A DNA stretch of 37,388 nt, taken from positions 1 through 37,388 of the IMG/VR virus record IMGVR_UViG_3300017679_000010, one strand, 5' to 3'. The notes under the pieces are model-generated. The model was not told the origin of the DNA. It was given only the letters and a program-made list of their open reading frames with translations, and ran no database searches. How positions within the stretch are numbered: position 1 is the stretch's first letter; each line of letters begins with the position of its first letter. The stretch is from a virus. Below are positions 15,692 to 24,350 of the stretch, piece after piece. Position numbers and translations under genes: made by a program.

Positions 15692-16276
15692 TTATTCGAT
15701 CCCTGCAGCCTTTCGGATCATGCTATTCATGTCCCCAGCCGCGGGCGTTTGCTGAGTTCCGCTTCCCGCGTCGCCGCTCCCTCCCGGAGCAGGCTGTTGA
15801 GTGGCAAACAGTTCTGGGAAAGCGCCCTTAATGGCCTCCCAGTTCGGCTTGCCGTTTTGGTCGAAGTGGCCCCCTTCCCGGGCGGCCAAGAATGCAAGGT
15901 GCGAATTGCTACAACCAGCGGCCTGCGCTCCAGCAAGGAACTCCGCGCGCTGATTTGCTTCGCTCAGTTGAGCCAGCAGGCTTCCCACCTGCTTCTCCAT
16001 TTCAGAACCCTTTTCAGCTGCAGCGGCCAGATCCTTGGCCTTCTTTTCGAAGTCCTTTCGCATGGTTCGCTCGCTCTCCGCAGTGGTCTTCAGCCCACGG
16101 ACATGGGCATTGACCAGCTCCTGGTGGGCAGCATCCAACCCCGCGAACCACTGATCGTAAGCCAGCGTGTTCGCAGAGGGGTTCTGAGTGCCGGTGCCAG
16201 CAGCCGGGGCCGGGGGTGTCCCACCACCAGGCGCGCCGTCACTGTTCCGGTAACGTCGATATGCATCTCGCAACAT
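15692..16276 (-). CDS. Scaffold protein
   Basis: I choose ATG 16276, giving 194 aa, because the reading upstream of it lies in the gp7-like gene and looks like an antisense artefact. The sequence has a Pro/Gly/Ala N-terminal region. A long charged coiled coil (about 60-125, MRKDFEKKAKDLAAAAEKG then EMEKQVGSLLAQLSEANQRA) follows. The segment ending in WEAIKGAFPELF is followed by a flexible Gln/Gly/Pro tail. This is the pattern of phage scaffolding proteins encoded just before the capsid gene. It would direct shell assembly and leave the prohead. Confidence 0.85.
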   Translation of the reverse strand: MLRDAYRRYRNSDGAPGGGTPPAPAAGTGTQNPSANTLAYDQWFAGLDAAHQELVNAHVRGLKTTAESERTMRKDFEKKAKDLAAAAEKGSEMEKQVGSLLAQLSEANQRAEFLAGAQAAGCSNSHLAFLAAREGGHFDQNGKPNWEAIKGAFPELFATQQPAPGGSGDAGSGTQQTPAAGDMNSMIRKAAGIE

Positions 16277-16307
16277 CAGAGGCCGGTGGCCTGCCGATGA
16301 GCGTGCG

Positions 16308-17354
16308 TCAACGCAGGGCCAAAGATCGCAGCGAGCGCTCCCGCACGGACGGCCCCCAGCGTGGATCATCGAACTCGGCCACGAGGTCTGGCAGAGAGAC
16401 CTGGCCGCTACTGAACGCCTCGTACTTGCCAGGGCCGAGAATGCGGAGCTGGTCACCCTTGCTCAACCGGTCGAAGCGATCAGGGCCGAGGCCAATCCCG
16501 TCCTCATCTTCCAGCGTGAACACTACCGCAGCGGCGCAACGGCATTGAGGGTGGCGATAGAACGGCTGATTGATCGAGTAGAGCCGACCATGCAGAGCCC
16601 AACACACAGGGCAGGTGCGCACGTCGAGGGCCGAGATACGCCGGTACCCCACAGCCCCGAATGGCTCGGCATTCACCTGGTAGTTGAGCAGAGTCGCGTC
16701 TCGGTGGGCGCTTACGATCTCGGTGCGGGCGATGATATCGCTCTTCTGTTTCAGCTCTCGAGCGGCCATCACTATGTCCTCGCCGATTCCGGGCTCTTCG
16801 ACCGCGGTCCGAATCCTGCGGCGAATCGTAGCCGCCACAGTGCGTGGGTTCTGGCCCTGGCCAACGCCCTGGAGAAGACTGTCCTGAACGGCGTCACGAA
16901 GCACGAGGGGGTAGCGTGCAAAGACCTCAGCCAGCGGGCTCCCGTCGCTCATGCGCCCTACCATGTTCTCGAATGCGGCAACTGGCAACCGGTTCCATTC
17001 GGTAGCCACGCGCAGCCGATCAGGGTGTGCTTCGGATGCGAAGTCGAACGCGGCCGCACTTGCCATTGCAACTGCCTCGGCCTGGGCACCCGTGATCAGG
17101 GCGGTTTGCAGATCCGATACCTCGCCCATCTGAATGGCGACCTGGTCAAGCAGCCGCTGGAGCCGTTCAGATCGAATGAGCCACGAGACCGGAGCGTCAC
17201 CAGCCTCCCTGGCCATGTCATCAAACAGGGCCAGTAGCGCCAGGAGCAGAGCATCCTCGAGGTCTTGGTAAGCAGCCTGCATGCCCGCGAGAGCGACGGC
17301 TTCACGCTCGAGGATTCGCCGGCGATAGTCGGCGGCAACCTGTTGAATCGTCAC
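16308..17354 (-). CDS. SPP1 gp7/Mu gpF-like head morphogenesis protein
   Basis: The protein has 348 aa and starts at GTG in a GTGA overlap with the portal stop. The N-terminal half is helical. The conserved block starts around ARTEIVSAHRDA (about 209-220). It continues with a metal-site-like set: CPVC (248-251), the FYRHPQCRC segment with His268, Cys271 and Cys273. This is the known signature of the phage Mu F/SPP1 gp7 family. These minor head proteins bind the portal and affect DNA ejection. Gene order portal, gp7, scaffold, capsid matches SPP1-like phages. Confidence 0.92.
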   Translation of the reverse strand: MTIQQVAADYRRRILEREAVALAGMQAAYQDLEDALLLALLALFDDMAREAGDAPVSWLIRSERLQRLLDQVAIQMGEVSDLQTALITGAQAEAVAMASAAAFDFASEAHPDRLRVATEWNRLPVAAFENMVGRMSDGSPLAEVFARYPLVLRDAVQDSLLQGVGQGQNPRTVAATIRRRIRTAVEEPGIGEDIVMAARELKQKSDIIARTEIVSAHRDATLLNYQVNAEPFGAVGYRRISALDVRTCPVCWALHGRLYSINQPFYRHPQCRCAAAVVFTLEDEDGIGLGPDRFDRLSKGDQLRILGPGKYEAFSSGQVSLPDLVAEFDDPRWGPSVRERSLRSLALR

Positions 17355-18697
17355 GGAAGCTCAGGTGCGCGGGTCAGACGGGCAAAGGCTCGCTCTTCCC
17401 GCTGAAGGGCAGCCGCCTCGGATTGCTGGGCCAGTTCCTTGGCCGTCTCACCATCCACGCCCAGAGCTCTTTGGAAGACCAGATCCTTGGGCGCACCAAG
17501 GCGATCGAGAACCGCGCCCAGCTCCGCTCGCTCCATCTCTGTGACGGGCGACGTGTCACGCCACACCGCATCCACCACCTGGGTGGTCGCAGCCTCGATG
17601 AGATCTTCCCAGACGTTGCCGAAGAAGACCTGACGGTCTTCCACCTTGGTCTGAAGCGGGCTCTCGGTGACGCGAAGGGCCGCGCCGCTCGGCACCTGCC
17701 CCTTCTCACCAAAGAAGTAGGCAGGCACGGAAGAGACTCTGGCAATCTCCATCCGATTGCTCTCTGCCACCGCCAGATTCCCCTGGAACTCGCCCCCCGG
17801 GAGTTGCCCGAATTTGGCGTCTGGATTTCCGGACAGCCATAGTTTCTTGGCCGCCCAGGAGTTGTCCGCCTTCCCTGTTTCTGGGTTAATCGTCGGCTCG
17901 ATGCCCGTGCCGTACCGCTGGGGGTACGCACTTGCTTCCATGCCGACGACGAGGTCATAGAGGCTCTTGTTCAACAGGTCTTGGAGCGGAATCACCGTCA
18001 TCAGCTCGGAAGAACCGAACTCGCCGAGGCCCACCCCATTCGCCCAGTGGAAGACCGGCACGCGGTTGAACTTGTGCACCTGGATGGCTGGCTCGTTATC
18101 TTGGTCGTAAGGAATGAGCGGCGACTTACCGAGGGTGCTGAGTTCCTCCGCCTTGTTGGTCGTGATGAAGCGCAGAATCCGGTCGGCGTAGTAGATCGTG
18201 ATGCGGCGGCGCTTCTTGTTGCCTGTTCCGACCTGCCACGTTTTGACGGCCGCAATCATCTTTTCGCTGTCGCTGTCGTCGTAGATCGGTGCGATCTGCC
18301 ATGGCCTCTGACGGTAGAGGCGCGGGCCACTTCCATCGTTCCACAGGATTGCATAGGCATCGCCGAACTGAACCGCGTCTCGGTGGATCGCTCTTTGCTT
18401 GGCGTCGAAGCGAGAAGCCTTCAAGAAGTCGCCAACAGCTTTGTCCGCCGGCGTAAACCCGCCCACGATCAGGCGCCCCGAGATCGTATCCACCACCAGC
18501 GGGCAGAGGTTGTCACACAGCCGCTGCAGCGCACCCGCAAACCGCTCCCGGAACTCGGGAGACACGTAGTTCATGGGATGCTCGCCGGCGTAATACCGCT
18601 TCAGCTTGCTATAGGTGGAGAGCCGGGATGCGAGCGCATTGATCCCTTCCACGATCTGCGGCCCATGAAGAAGAGAGGCTAGAGTTTGCGCGGCCAC
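17351..18697 (-). CDS. Portal protein (SPP1 gp6 family)
   Basis: The protein has 448 aa with a GTG start; the ribosome site is weak. The pattern includes LKRYYAGEHP near residue 35 and VVDTISGRLIVGGF at about 68. The clip/wing segment has RDAVQFGDAYAILWNDG, and the C-terminal helix region has EDLIEAATTQVVDAVW. This matches the SPP1-type portal family. The portal is the dodecameric ring at one head vertex through which terminase pumps DNA. The gene lies just after TerL, as expected. Confidence 0.92.
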   Translation of the reverse strand: MAAQTLASLLHGPQIVEGINALASRLSTYSKLKRYYAGEHPMNYVSPEFRERFAGALQRLCDNLCPLVVDTISGRLIVGGFTPADKAVGDFLKASRFDAKQRAIHRDAVQFGDAYAILWNDGSGPRLYRQRPWQIAPIYDDSDSEKMIAAVKTWQVGTGNKKRRRITIYYADRILRFITTNKAEELSTLGKSPLIPYDQDNEPAIQVHKFNRVPVFHWANGVGLGEFGSSELMTVIPLQDLLNKSLYDLVVGMEASAYPQRYGTGIEPTINPETGKADNSWAAKKLWLSGNPDAKFGQLPGGEFQGNLAVAESNRMEIARVSSVPAYFFGEKGQVPSGAALRVTESPLQTKVEDRQVFFGNVWEDLIEAATTQVVDAVWRDTSPVTEMERAELGAVLDRLGAPKDLVFQRALGVDGETAKELAQQSEAAALQREERAFARLTRAPELP

Positions 18698-18727
18698 GCG
18701 GTGATATGGCGGCGAGGCGACAATCCG

Positions 18728-20029
18728 TCAATAGTTGGTGGACGACACACCGACCGCGCGATCCGGGAAGAGGTGAGTGAAGCCCCAGACGTAAGCATCG
18801 AGCCGGTCAGGGCTCTTGAGCCCCTTGCCGGGCTCCCACTCGCAAAGCTGGTCCTCAAGCTCGGCGAACACGCCCATGTGGTGAATCTTCCCCTGCTCCG
18901 ACATGCTGGAGATGGGTTCGGCGCGCGCCTCCTTCGCATGGCTCGCGTGAACTAGGACGACATTAACCGTCGAATCAATGGAGTGGATGGTGTGCTTCAC
19001 CATCGAGCCACCCTGGTTGGACTCAGCAACGATGGCGTTGGCCTTGTACTTGTGGTAGGCCGCAACGGCGGCACTGGCCCACGTTTGCGGGGTGCCTTTG
19101 GTGCTCACGTCATCGAGCAGGATGCCGCGCCCTTTGGTCGTGCGGGCGCAGACCACAATCCCATGCTCGGCCACGTCGTCAGACTTCTTATCGGAGGCGC
19201 CGGGGTCCACTGCCACCACAATGCGGCTGATGGGGTCGTTCGGGAACGGCCTTGTGATCCGTCCGTCATCGATCCACGCACGTTTCCAAAGAGCGCCAGG
19301 ATTGTCGTCGAGTAGCTCTCCTTCAAGCTCTTGCCGCCCAAGGCGAGTGCCCGCAAAGCGTGCCTCGAGGGCATTGATGAACGTGCGTGCCAGATTCGCC
19401 TTGTTGTCGTACGTCGCGCCCCGTGTGATGTGCAGATCCGGAAGCTTCAGCACGTCCTTGAACGTGGGCGTGGGCTTCGGGGTCGTAGCGATGGCAATCT
19501 GTGGATTGTCACCAAGGCGGCAGCCGAACACGAGATTGCTCAAGGCCTCCGGATAGCGCCACGCAGCGACTTCGTCCGCTACTGCCTTGTGACACTGCGG
19601 CCCGCGGAGTTGGTCCGGCTCATCGGCAGAGAAGCAGAGGGCCATGGAGCCGTTGGGCCAGGTCAGCATCATGTCCTTTTCGTTCCACTTCGGGCGAAAC
19701 CACGGAGGCGAGCTGGCGATGATGCCAGCCGGACCTTTCACGATCACCTTTCGGAAGTCCGCTGATGTGCGGCCGACAATGTGAATGATCGTTCCGGGTG
19801 TCTGCGCCCAGAAGATTGTGACCTCAGCGATGGTGCGTGTCTTGCCCCACCCGCGGCCCGCCTGCATGACCCACGCGAACCACTTGCCGCAGGGCAGTTG
19901 TTGGTCCGGTCGCCCCCAGAATGACCAGTCGTACTTGAGGACCTCGAGCTCTTCCTCGGTGAAAGTGCCGAGGATGCGAGCCCGATCAGCCTCCGTCTGA
20001 GAGGCGAGCCATGCGCTCGTGAATTTCAC
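18728..20029 (-). CDS. terL: Terminase large subunit
   Basis: The protein has 433 aa and an ATG start, overlapping TerS by 44 bp. The ATPase domain carries Walker A AGRGWGKT (57-64), a hydrophobic Walker B ending in the Asp152-Glu153 pair (AVADEVAAW) and a coupling segment near IAIATTPKPT. The nuclease domain shows acidic residues at VAVDPGAS (Asp275), IVAESNQGG (Glu336) and DRLDAYVWG (Asp411), fitting the RNase H-like headful or cos cutting centre. It powers DNA packaging and cuts the concatemer. All key residues are present. Confidence 0.95.
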   Translation of the reverse strand: MKFTSAWLASQTEADRARILGTFTEEELEVLKYDWSFWGRPDQQLPCGKWFAWVMQAGRGWGKTRTIAEVTIFWAQTPGTIIHIVGRTSADFRKVIVKGPAGIIASSPPWFRPKWNEKDMMLTWPNGSMALCFSADEPDQLRGPQCHKAVADEVAAWRYPEALSNLVFGCRLGDNPQIAIATTPKPTPTFKDVLKLPDLHITRGATYDNKANLARTFINALEARFAGTRLGRQELEGELLDDNPGALWKRAWIDDGRITRPFPNDPISRIVVAVDPGASDKKSDDVAEHGIVVCARTTKGRGILLDDVSTKGTPQTWASAAVAAYHKYKANAIVAESNQGGSMVKHTIHSIDSTVNVVLVHASHAKEARAEPISSMSEQGKIHHMGVFAELEDQLCEWEPGKGLKSPDRLDAYVWGFTHLFPDRAVGVSSTNY

Positions 20030-20564
20030 TTCTCAGGGCCTCGGCGCGGTTGAGGTTCATTCCTGCGTCGGCTTCAGACAGGCCATAGCTGTCTCGCTCG
20101 ATTCGCACAATTCGCTCAATGGTCGTGGACAAGCTGTTCAAGTGGCCGGTCAGGCTGTCGCCACTGCCGAGCTTCAGGACCACCATCGCTTCTATCCGCT
20201 GTTCTTCGTTGCCGTGCAGGTACAGATGAACCAGATCCAGAACCCGCTCCACCGTCGCGCGGAGTCGCTTCGTAAGGCGCCGGTGGCTGGCAATGACATC
20301 AACTTGCCGCTCTGCAGCGGCTTCCGCCACGGGTCGCCGTACACTGTCCACATCCTGTTCACTTGCGTCCAGTTGTGCGAGCTTCGCATTGCGAAGCCGC
20401 TTTACTTCGCTGGAAGGGTCTTGCGTCCATCCTTCCCGCTTGATGCGTTGGTGGATGGTTGTGTGCTTGACCCCGTGTCGCTCAGCGAGAGCCCGGAGCG
20501 TGTAAGCCCCGGTTTCGTACTCAGCGCGGATGCGGGGCCAATCGAGGTCGGCCCGCCTGCCCAT
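19986..20564 (-). CDS. terS: Terminase small subunit
   Basis: The protein has 192 aa, and its ATG overlaps the preceding stop by one base (TGATG). The N-terminus is a winged/HTH DNA-binding segment: DWPRIRAEYETGAYTLRALA, HGVKHTTIHQRI, KREGW. This is typical of TerS/Terminase_2-like proteins that recognise the packaging site. The rest is helical and charged, suited to oligomerisation. It directly precedes TerL in transcription. The assignment is firm from order and HTH pattern, though the family is diverse. Confidence 0.85.
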   Translation of the reverse strand: MGRRADLDWPRIRAEYETGAYTLRALAERHGVKHTTIHQRIKREGWTQDPSSEVKRLRNAKLAQLDASEQDVDSVRRPVAEAAAERQVDVIASHRRLTKRLRATVERVLDLVHLYLHGNEEQRIEAMVVLKLGSGDSLTGHLNSLSTTIERIVRIERDSYGLSEADAGMNLNRAEALRSEIHERMARLSDGG

Positions 20565-20920
20565 CAGAGCTTGAACTCAATCGAGCCGTGGAAGTGGTTG
20601 CCGCTTCGGAGGTCGGGGACTTGCACCGGCACTGTTACGCTTGCTTCAAGCGGCTGGGTCCACGAGAAGAGAACCGCGTCATCCATGCCATCCGGGTGAA
20701 CAGCGACCCGGGCAACAGGATTCGCCATGTGCTGATTGTCCGTCACGGAAACGAAGATGTCGAACGGGCCAGGGATGCGGAGGTTTCGGCTCAAGCCGAC
20801 GCCCAGCGGGTAGTCAAACACTTGGTCCACGGTGCCCGTCTTGGTGTAGGCGATCTTGAACAGCAGGAGGTTGATGAAGGCTCTAAGCCGATAGTCGCCA
20901 CGAATGCGGATGCTGGGCAT
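20564..20920 (-). CDS. Unrecognised beta-rich protein between lysis and terminase genes
   Basis: The protein has 118 aa and an ATG start, 1 bp after the holin stop (TAACATG). It is a beta-type sequence with a hydrophobic N-terminal stretch (INLLLFKIAY), FDIFVSVTDNQ and PVQVPDLRSGN. There is no membrane anchor clear enough to call and no catalytic motif. It might be a spanin-like or structural accessory, but nothing in the sequence supports one over the other. It is coupled to TerS by a TGATG overlap. Confidence 0.6.
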   Translation of the reverse strand: MPSIRIRGDYRLRAFINLLLFKIAYTKTGTVDQVFDYPLGVGLSRNLRIPGPFDIFVSVTDNQHMANPVARVAVHPDGMDDAVLFSWTQPLEASVTVPVQVPDLRSGNHFHGSIEFKL

Positions 20921-20921
20921 G

Positions 20922-21437
20922 TTACTGATTGCCCGGAAGGGCCTCCGGGGTCAACGCCTTCACTGCCTTGCCTTCCGCCCTCTTCAGCCACTTCCCGAGC
21001 TGGCCGAGTACCGGCAGGTCCATCTGAGCCGAGTTGATGAGCACCGAGCGCGCTTCGTGGAGGATCAGGATGGAGAGCACCGTGAGCATCGCCCCGGCCA
21101 CCCCGTCTCGCTTGAGAGTCGGAGTCAGGGCTGCAGCCTGGCTTACTCCCCAGATCACCGCGTAAACGGCCAGGATCGAGCACGAGTAGCCCACCATCTT
21201 GGCCACAGTCCGCCTGAACAAGATGTTCCCATCGAACTTCCCTGCGTACCAAGCGGCTGCGGCTCCAGTCACCAAGTCGAGGAGGAGAAGGGCAACCATC
21301 ACGATGCCACCCACCACCACACTCTCTGAAGGCATGAGCGATGCCAGGCCACCAAGCGTGATGGCGGCCACAAGTTCAGTCGGACCAGCGATCAGCGCCT
21401 TCTTTGTCGCCGCTAGAACCTGGGGGTAAGTGATCAA
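20922..21437 (-). CDS. Holin (phage_holin_4/toxin-secretion holin-like)
   Basis: The protein has 171 aa and starts at TTG in a TTGA overlap with the endolysin stop. By eye there are three to four membrane segments: about 17-34, 40-62 (VVVGGIVMVALLLLDLVTG), 84-104 and 113-130. The loop after the second, with DLVTG and a nearby KFDGN, followed by RRTVAKM, is the signature of this holin family. The C-terminus is Lys-rich and cytoplasmic. It would form the lesions that release endolysin. Pairing with the adjacent CHAP endolysin supports the call. Confidence 0.85.
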   Translation of the reverse strand: MITYPQVLAATKKALIAGPTELVAAITLGGLASLMPSESVVVGGIVMVALLLLDLVTGAAAAWYAGKFDGNILFRRTVAKMVGYSCSILAVYAVIWGVSQAAALTPTLKRDGVAGAMLTVLSILILHEARSVLINSAQMDLPVLGQLGKWLKRAEGKAVKALTPEALPGNQ

Positions 21438-22030
21438 GCGCCAACCCCCAAGGAATCAGGAATCTCGAGCCATCCAAACCGGGTGAATGCAGCAAGCAAG
21501 GACCAGTTCCGCTTCCTTCGCATGACGAATCGGCCTTCCCTGCTGCCGGCCGCGTTGGTGTTGCCTTCGATGGTCTCGACCGTGAAGGCTCCCAGCACCT
21601 TGGTGACAGCGAAGATGTGCCCTTTCCCGTTGTGACTGTTCCAAAGTGCGAACACGCCACGCTTGATGCCGAGCCATTTCGAGCGCAACAGCTTGTTCTC
21701 CTTGGCCCAGGCCCACCAGAAGTAGGTGCTCGCCGCATTGTCCGGGAGTTTGCTGCGGTCCGCACCTGCTTCCAGAAGTGCCCAGGTGAGGAGAGCTGCG
21801 CACCATGGGGCAGGCTGATTAAGCCCAGCCGCATTGAGGTACTTCTGCACTTCCGGCCCCCAGTTGCTCGGGTTCTCTTCCACACCCACCTGCGAATCGA
21901 GCACCATGAGCGTGCGCTCACTGAGACTGGCCTCGCGCCAGTTCTGCCTTGCCCACGCCTTGAGATACGAGGGGGCAGGCTTTTCACGCCATGTCGTTTG
22001 CGGCATCTCCCTTCGCGTGGGGGCTGGCAT
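21434..22030 (-). CDS. CHAP-domain endolysin
   Basis: I use ATG 22030, giving 198 aa; a second ATG at 22006 is possible. The reading beyond 22030 overlaps the fibre gene and is rejected. The CHAP-like core shows the nucleophile in APWCAALLTW (Cys77), the catalytic His in NGKGHIFAV (His138) and the acidic/polar partner in VETIEGNTN (Glu155/Asn157). These enzymes cut peptidoglycan peptide or amide bonds. No signal peptide or binding domain is seen, so export would depend on the holin. The N-terminal 50 residues are helical and may help targeting. Confidence 0.85.
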   Translation of the reverse strand: MPAPTRREMPQTTWREKPAPSYLKAWARQNWREASLSERTLMVLDSQVGVEENPSNWGPEVQKYLNAAGLNQPAPWCAALLTWALLEAGADRSKLPDNAASTYFWWAWAKENKLLRSKWLGIKRGVFALWNSHNGKGHIFAVTKVLGAFTVETIEGNTNAAGSREGRFVMRRKRNWSLLAAFTRFGWLEIPDSLGVGA

Positions 22031-22044
22031 CGTGGCCGTCAACC

Positions 22045-23052
22045 TTAGAAATCCGTTTCGAGATAGAACCGATAGAAGTCCATCACCACCGCAAGGGCCG
22101 TGCCGCCGTTGTTGGCGTAGGCGTGCCATGCCAGCAGGGTCGTACTTGCGGGCATGTCCGTGGTGATCGTGCCTGTGGCCACCGCCCCCGTTACGAGGTT
22201 GGTGACGCGCCATCCAATGCGGTCGCTGTTGGGGGCCGCGAACAGGTCGAAGTCGTAGATGGCCGTGGTGCTGTTCGCCGGGAACTCTGAACCCAGGTTG
22301 ATCTTCGTGCAGGTGCCCGCGCCGTCGTTGTGCATGACCTGCATGTTCGTGTCCGCAGAGTCGTTGCCGAGCAGAATGCAGTTCGTGAGCGCAGAGGGCT
22401 GTTGCGTGGTCGCGGTGGCACCAGTAGAACTCCATAGCCCCACTGCGGTGCGCTGGTTGGCTACGGCCGTGTTCATGCCCCAACGGGTGCGGGTGAAGAA
22501 TCCACCAAAGCCTGCGAAGTCGCCACGGTAGCACTGGAACGCCGCCACGCGAAGTTCAGAGGCAGAGTTGGCCGTCGCCGCTGATGTGACGATGGCCCGC
22601 CGCACACCTTCCTTGAGGTTGCTTGTTGCCGTGATCGCGGGGTGAGAGACGGTACCGACCGCCGTCGGAGCCACCACGCCAAGAAGGCTAAACGCCGTCG
22701 TAGCAGACGGGGCAATGATCTGAACCCCGTTGGCGAAGATGGCGGGCTGGAGCGGGCTGTCGAGGCCGCTGGTGCCCTGGAAGAACGGGAGCCGACGCCC
22801 GCCGCGTTGCATCGTGAAGAGCTGCAGGCCCGACGAAGGCACTGAGGGCTTCTCGGTTTGGTCCACCAGCGAGAGAACCGGCACCGTGGGCGAGAACTCC
22901 CGGTATCCCAGCGAGTTCCATGCGTCCGTACCGTTCCCGATCTTCATCAGCTCAGTGTCAGTCTCGAAGCCGATCTCACCCGCGCCTAGAACCGGGTTGT
23001 TGGCCGTCCAATTTTCCGCAGTGTCGCGGCGTTGTTGCATCCGAATGGGCAT
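22045..23052 (-). CDS. Tail fibre with Mtd-like N-terminal domain
   Basis: The protein has 335 aa and an ATG start, 1 bp after the collagen-like gene's stop. The N-terminal 48 residues (MPIRMQQRRDTAENWTANN, then EIGFETDTELMKIGNG) are the Mtd/hyaluronidase-type N-terminal domain found at the start of many phage fibres. The rest is beta-rich with conserved Trp and Gly, ending VVMDFYRFYLETDF. It likely forms the receptor-binding fibre tip, with the collagen-like protein as its stalk. No enzyme motif is seen. Confidence 0.82.
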   Translation of the reverse strand: MPIRMQQRRDTAENWTANNPVLGAGEIGFETDTELMKIGNGTDAWNSLGYREFSPTVPVLSLVDQTEKPSVPSSGLQLFTMQRGGRRLPFFQGTSGLDSPLQPAIFANGVQIIAPSATTAFSLLGVVAPTAVGTVSHPAITATSNLKEGVRRAIVTSAATANSASELRVAAFQCYRGDFAGFGGFFTRTRWGMNTAVANQRTAVGLWSSTGATATTQQPSALTNCILLGNDSADTNMQVMHNDGAGTCTKINLGSEFPANSTTAIYDFDLFAAPNSDRIGWRVTNLVTGAVATGTITTDMPASTTLLAWHAYANNGGTALAVVMDFYRFYLETDF

Positions 23053-23053
23053 G

Positions 23054-23653
23054 TTATGAAGTTCCTCCGTCGATCACGTCATCCGGGGTGTAGGCCGACG
23101 ACGCCGTACCCCCGTCGAATTGGCCCACGCTGGCCAAAGAATCAAGCCAATGGGGCTCGGTGCCAACGAAGCCGTTAGCCACCGCCACCTCGTAAGCTGA
23201 GAGCCCTTGCTCGCCCTGCGGCCCTTCGGGGCCTTCTGGGCCTGTTGCACCCGTGGGTCCAGCCGGGCCTGTCGCGCCAGCCGGACCTTGGGGACCTGTC
23301 GCGCCCGTGGGGCCGGGGTCGCCTTGCAAGCCTCGCTCGCCTTGAGGGCCTTGCGGACCAGTGGCCCCTGTTGGACCAGCCGGGCCAGTGGCACCTGTCG
23401 CACCCGTTGCGCCGGTCGCACCCGTGGGGCCCGCGGGGCCAGTATTTCCCTGGGGACCAGGAGGGCCAGCCGGGCCGGTGGCTCCGGTCGGGCCTGCGGG
23501 ACCCGCAGCACCAGCGAGGCCAGTTGCGCCCGTGTCGCCTTTGGGGCCTCTCGGGCCAACCAGGGAGTTCAGTTGCACGTCCCGCGTCGGAATGGTGATT
23601 TCGACGTTGTAAACCGGCGCGTCAGCTGTAAGCTCTACCGTGATCTCGCTCAT
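23054..23653 (-). CDS. Collagen-like tail fibre stalk
   Basis: The protein has 199 aa. A 32-residue beta N-terminus is followed by 39 unbroken Gly-X-Y triplets (Gly33 to Gly150), rich in GPT, GAT and GPA, which would form a trimeric collagen helix about 33 nm long. The C-terminal segment [20 protein letters not shown] is a cap motif seen after collagen repeats in many phage and prophage proteins. The next gene is the Mtd-like fibre. The nucleotide sequence of the repeat is low-complexity on the minus strand, so copy number may vary between strains. Confidence 0.9.
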   Translation of the reverse strand: MSEITVELTADAPVYNVEITIPTRDVQLNSLVGPRGPKGDTGATGLAGAAGPAGPTGATGPAGPPGPQGNTGPAGPTGATGATGATGATGPAGPTGATGPQGPQGERGLQGDPGPTGATGPQGPAGATGPAGPTGATGPEGPEGPQGEQGLSAYEVAVANGFVGTEPHWLDSLASVGQFDGGTASSAYTPDDVIDGGTS

Positions 23654-23988
23654 GGTTGATCGCTGTTCACTCCCCGAATCACCGTGAGCTTGCCGGACCC
23701 GATGACGATCTCCGTCTCATCCTCCCAAAGTTCGATCTCGTACTGATACTGCGGGCCGGGAGCGAATCCGCGCGTGGTCGCTACGGGAATCGTGAGCACC
23801 GCAAGGCCCTGGGCGGCGTTCGTGATCTCGAAGCCTGAATCTTCATCCGATGTCTTGATGTGGAAGTCCGGCTCAACATCCGCCGAGAACACCAGCGTCT
23901 TGCCCGTGAGGTTCACGATGTCGCCTTCTTTCGTTTTCACGGCGAATGTCACGGTGAATGTGGTGCCTTGGTGGATGATGAGCGACAT
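23650..23988 (-). CDS. BppU N-terminal-like baseplate/fibre adaptor
   Basis: I choose ATG 23988 because [15 protein letters not shown] is the usual start of this domain, giving 112 aa. A TTG at 24024, in a TTGA overlap with the upstream stop, is an alternative that would add 12 residues. The sequence is a small beta sandwich: [39 protein letters not shown]. Such domains anchor receptor-binding proteins to the phage tail tip. It overlaps the collagen-like gene by 4 bp and belongs with the fibre genes. Confidence 0.65.
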   Translation of the reverse strand: MSLIIHQGTTFTVTFAVKTKEGDIVNLTGKTLVFSADVEPDFHIKTSDEDSGFEITNAAQGLAVLTIPVATTRGFAPGPQYQYEIELWEDETEIVIGSGKLTVIRGVNSDQP

Positions 23989-24020
23989 CAGAGACACGCT
24001 GGCGGGCGTGCCCCTGATCG

Positions 24021-24350
24021 TCAATTGCCGTTGTTCTGAAGAAGCCAGGCCGCAGCCTTCCAGTCGATCACTGGCTCCGTCTTGGTGGTCTCGATGGTCG
24101 AGCCATCCACCGCCCGGCGCCTGGTCACGGTCACAACGTCGCGTGGCTGAGAGGCCTTCTGTACAGCGGCCAGGCAGCGGAGCCGAAACTCCGCCTCAGC
24201 CCGCTTGCACTTCATCTGGAAGTCTGGGTCTTCCCGAATGAAGGTTGCTACCTCTGCAAAGGGCACCTGTGCGAAGTTCGCCGCATGGATGCGACTCAGC
24301 CCCGCCCTGAGCCCCTGCAGCACCCAATCAATCTGCTCTTCGGTGAGCAA
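24021..24350 (-). CDS. Small helical DNA-packaging-like protein (TerS-like)
   Basis: The protein has 109 aa and starts at TTG 24350 with a perfect AAGGAGG 6 nt upstream. The helical pattern is an HTH-like first half (LRAGLSRIHAANFAQVPFAE) and FQMKCKRAEAEFRLRCLA. A C-terminal WKAAAWLLQNNG, resembling the WRAAAWLLERR tail of some TerS-like and phage proteins, completes it. A bona fide TerS lies elsewhere, so this may be a second DNA-binding helper or a host-range relic. It overlaps the methyltransferase stop by 23 bp. Confidence 0.6.
   Translation of the reverse strand: MLTEEQIDWVLQGLRAGLSRIHAANFAQVPFAEVATFIREDPDFQMKCKRAEAEFRLRCLAAVQKASQPRDVVTVTRRRAVDGSTIETTKTEPVIDWKAAAWLLQNNGN

Noticed and set aside
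23207-23659. Plus-strand Gly/Ala/Arg repeats opposite the collagen-like fibre
   Set aside because: The repetition is only the complement of the Gly-X-Y repeats on the minus strand.
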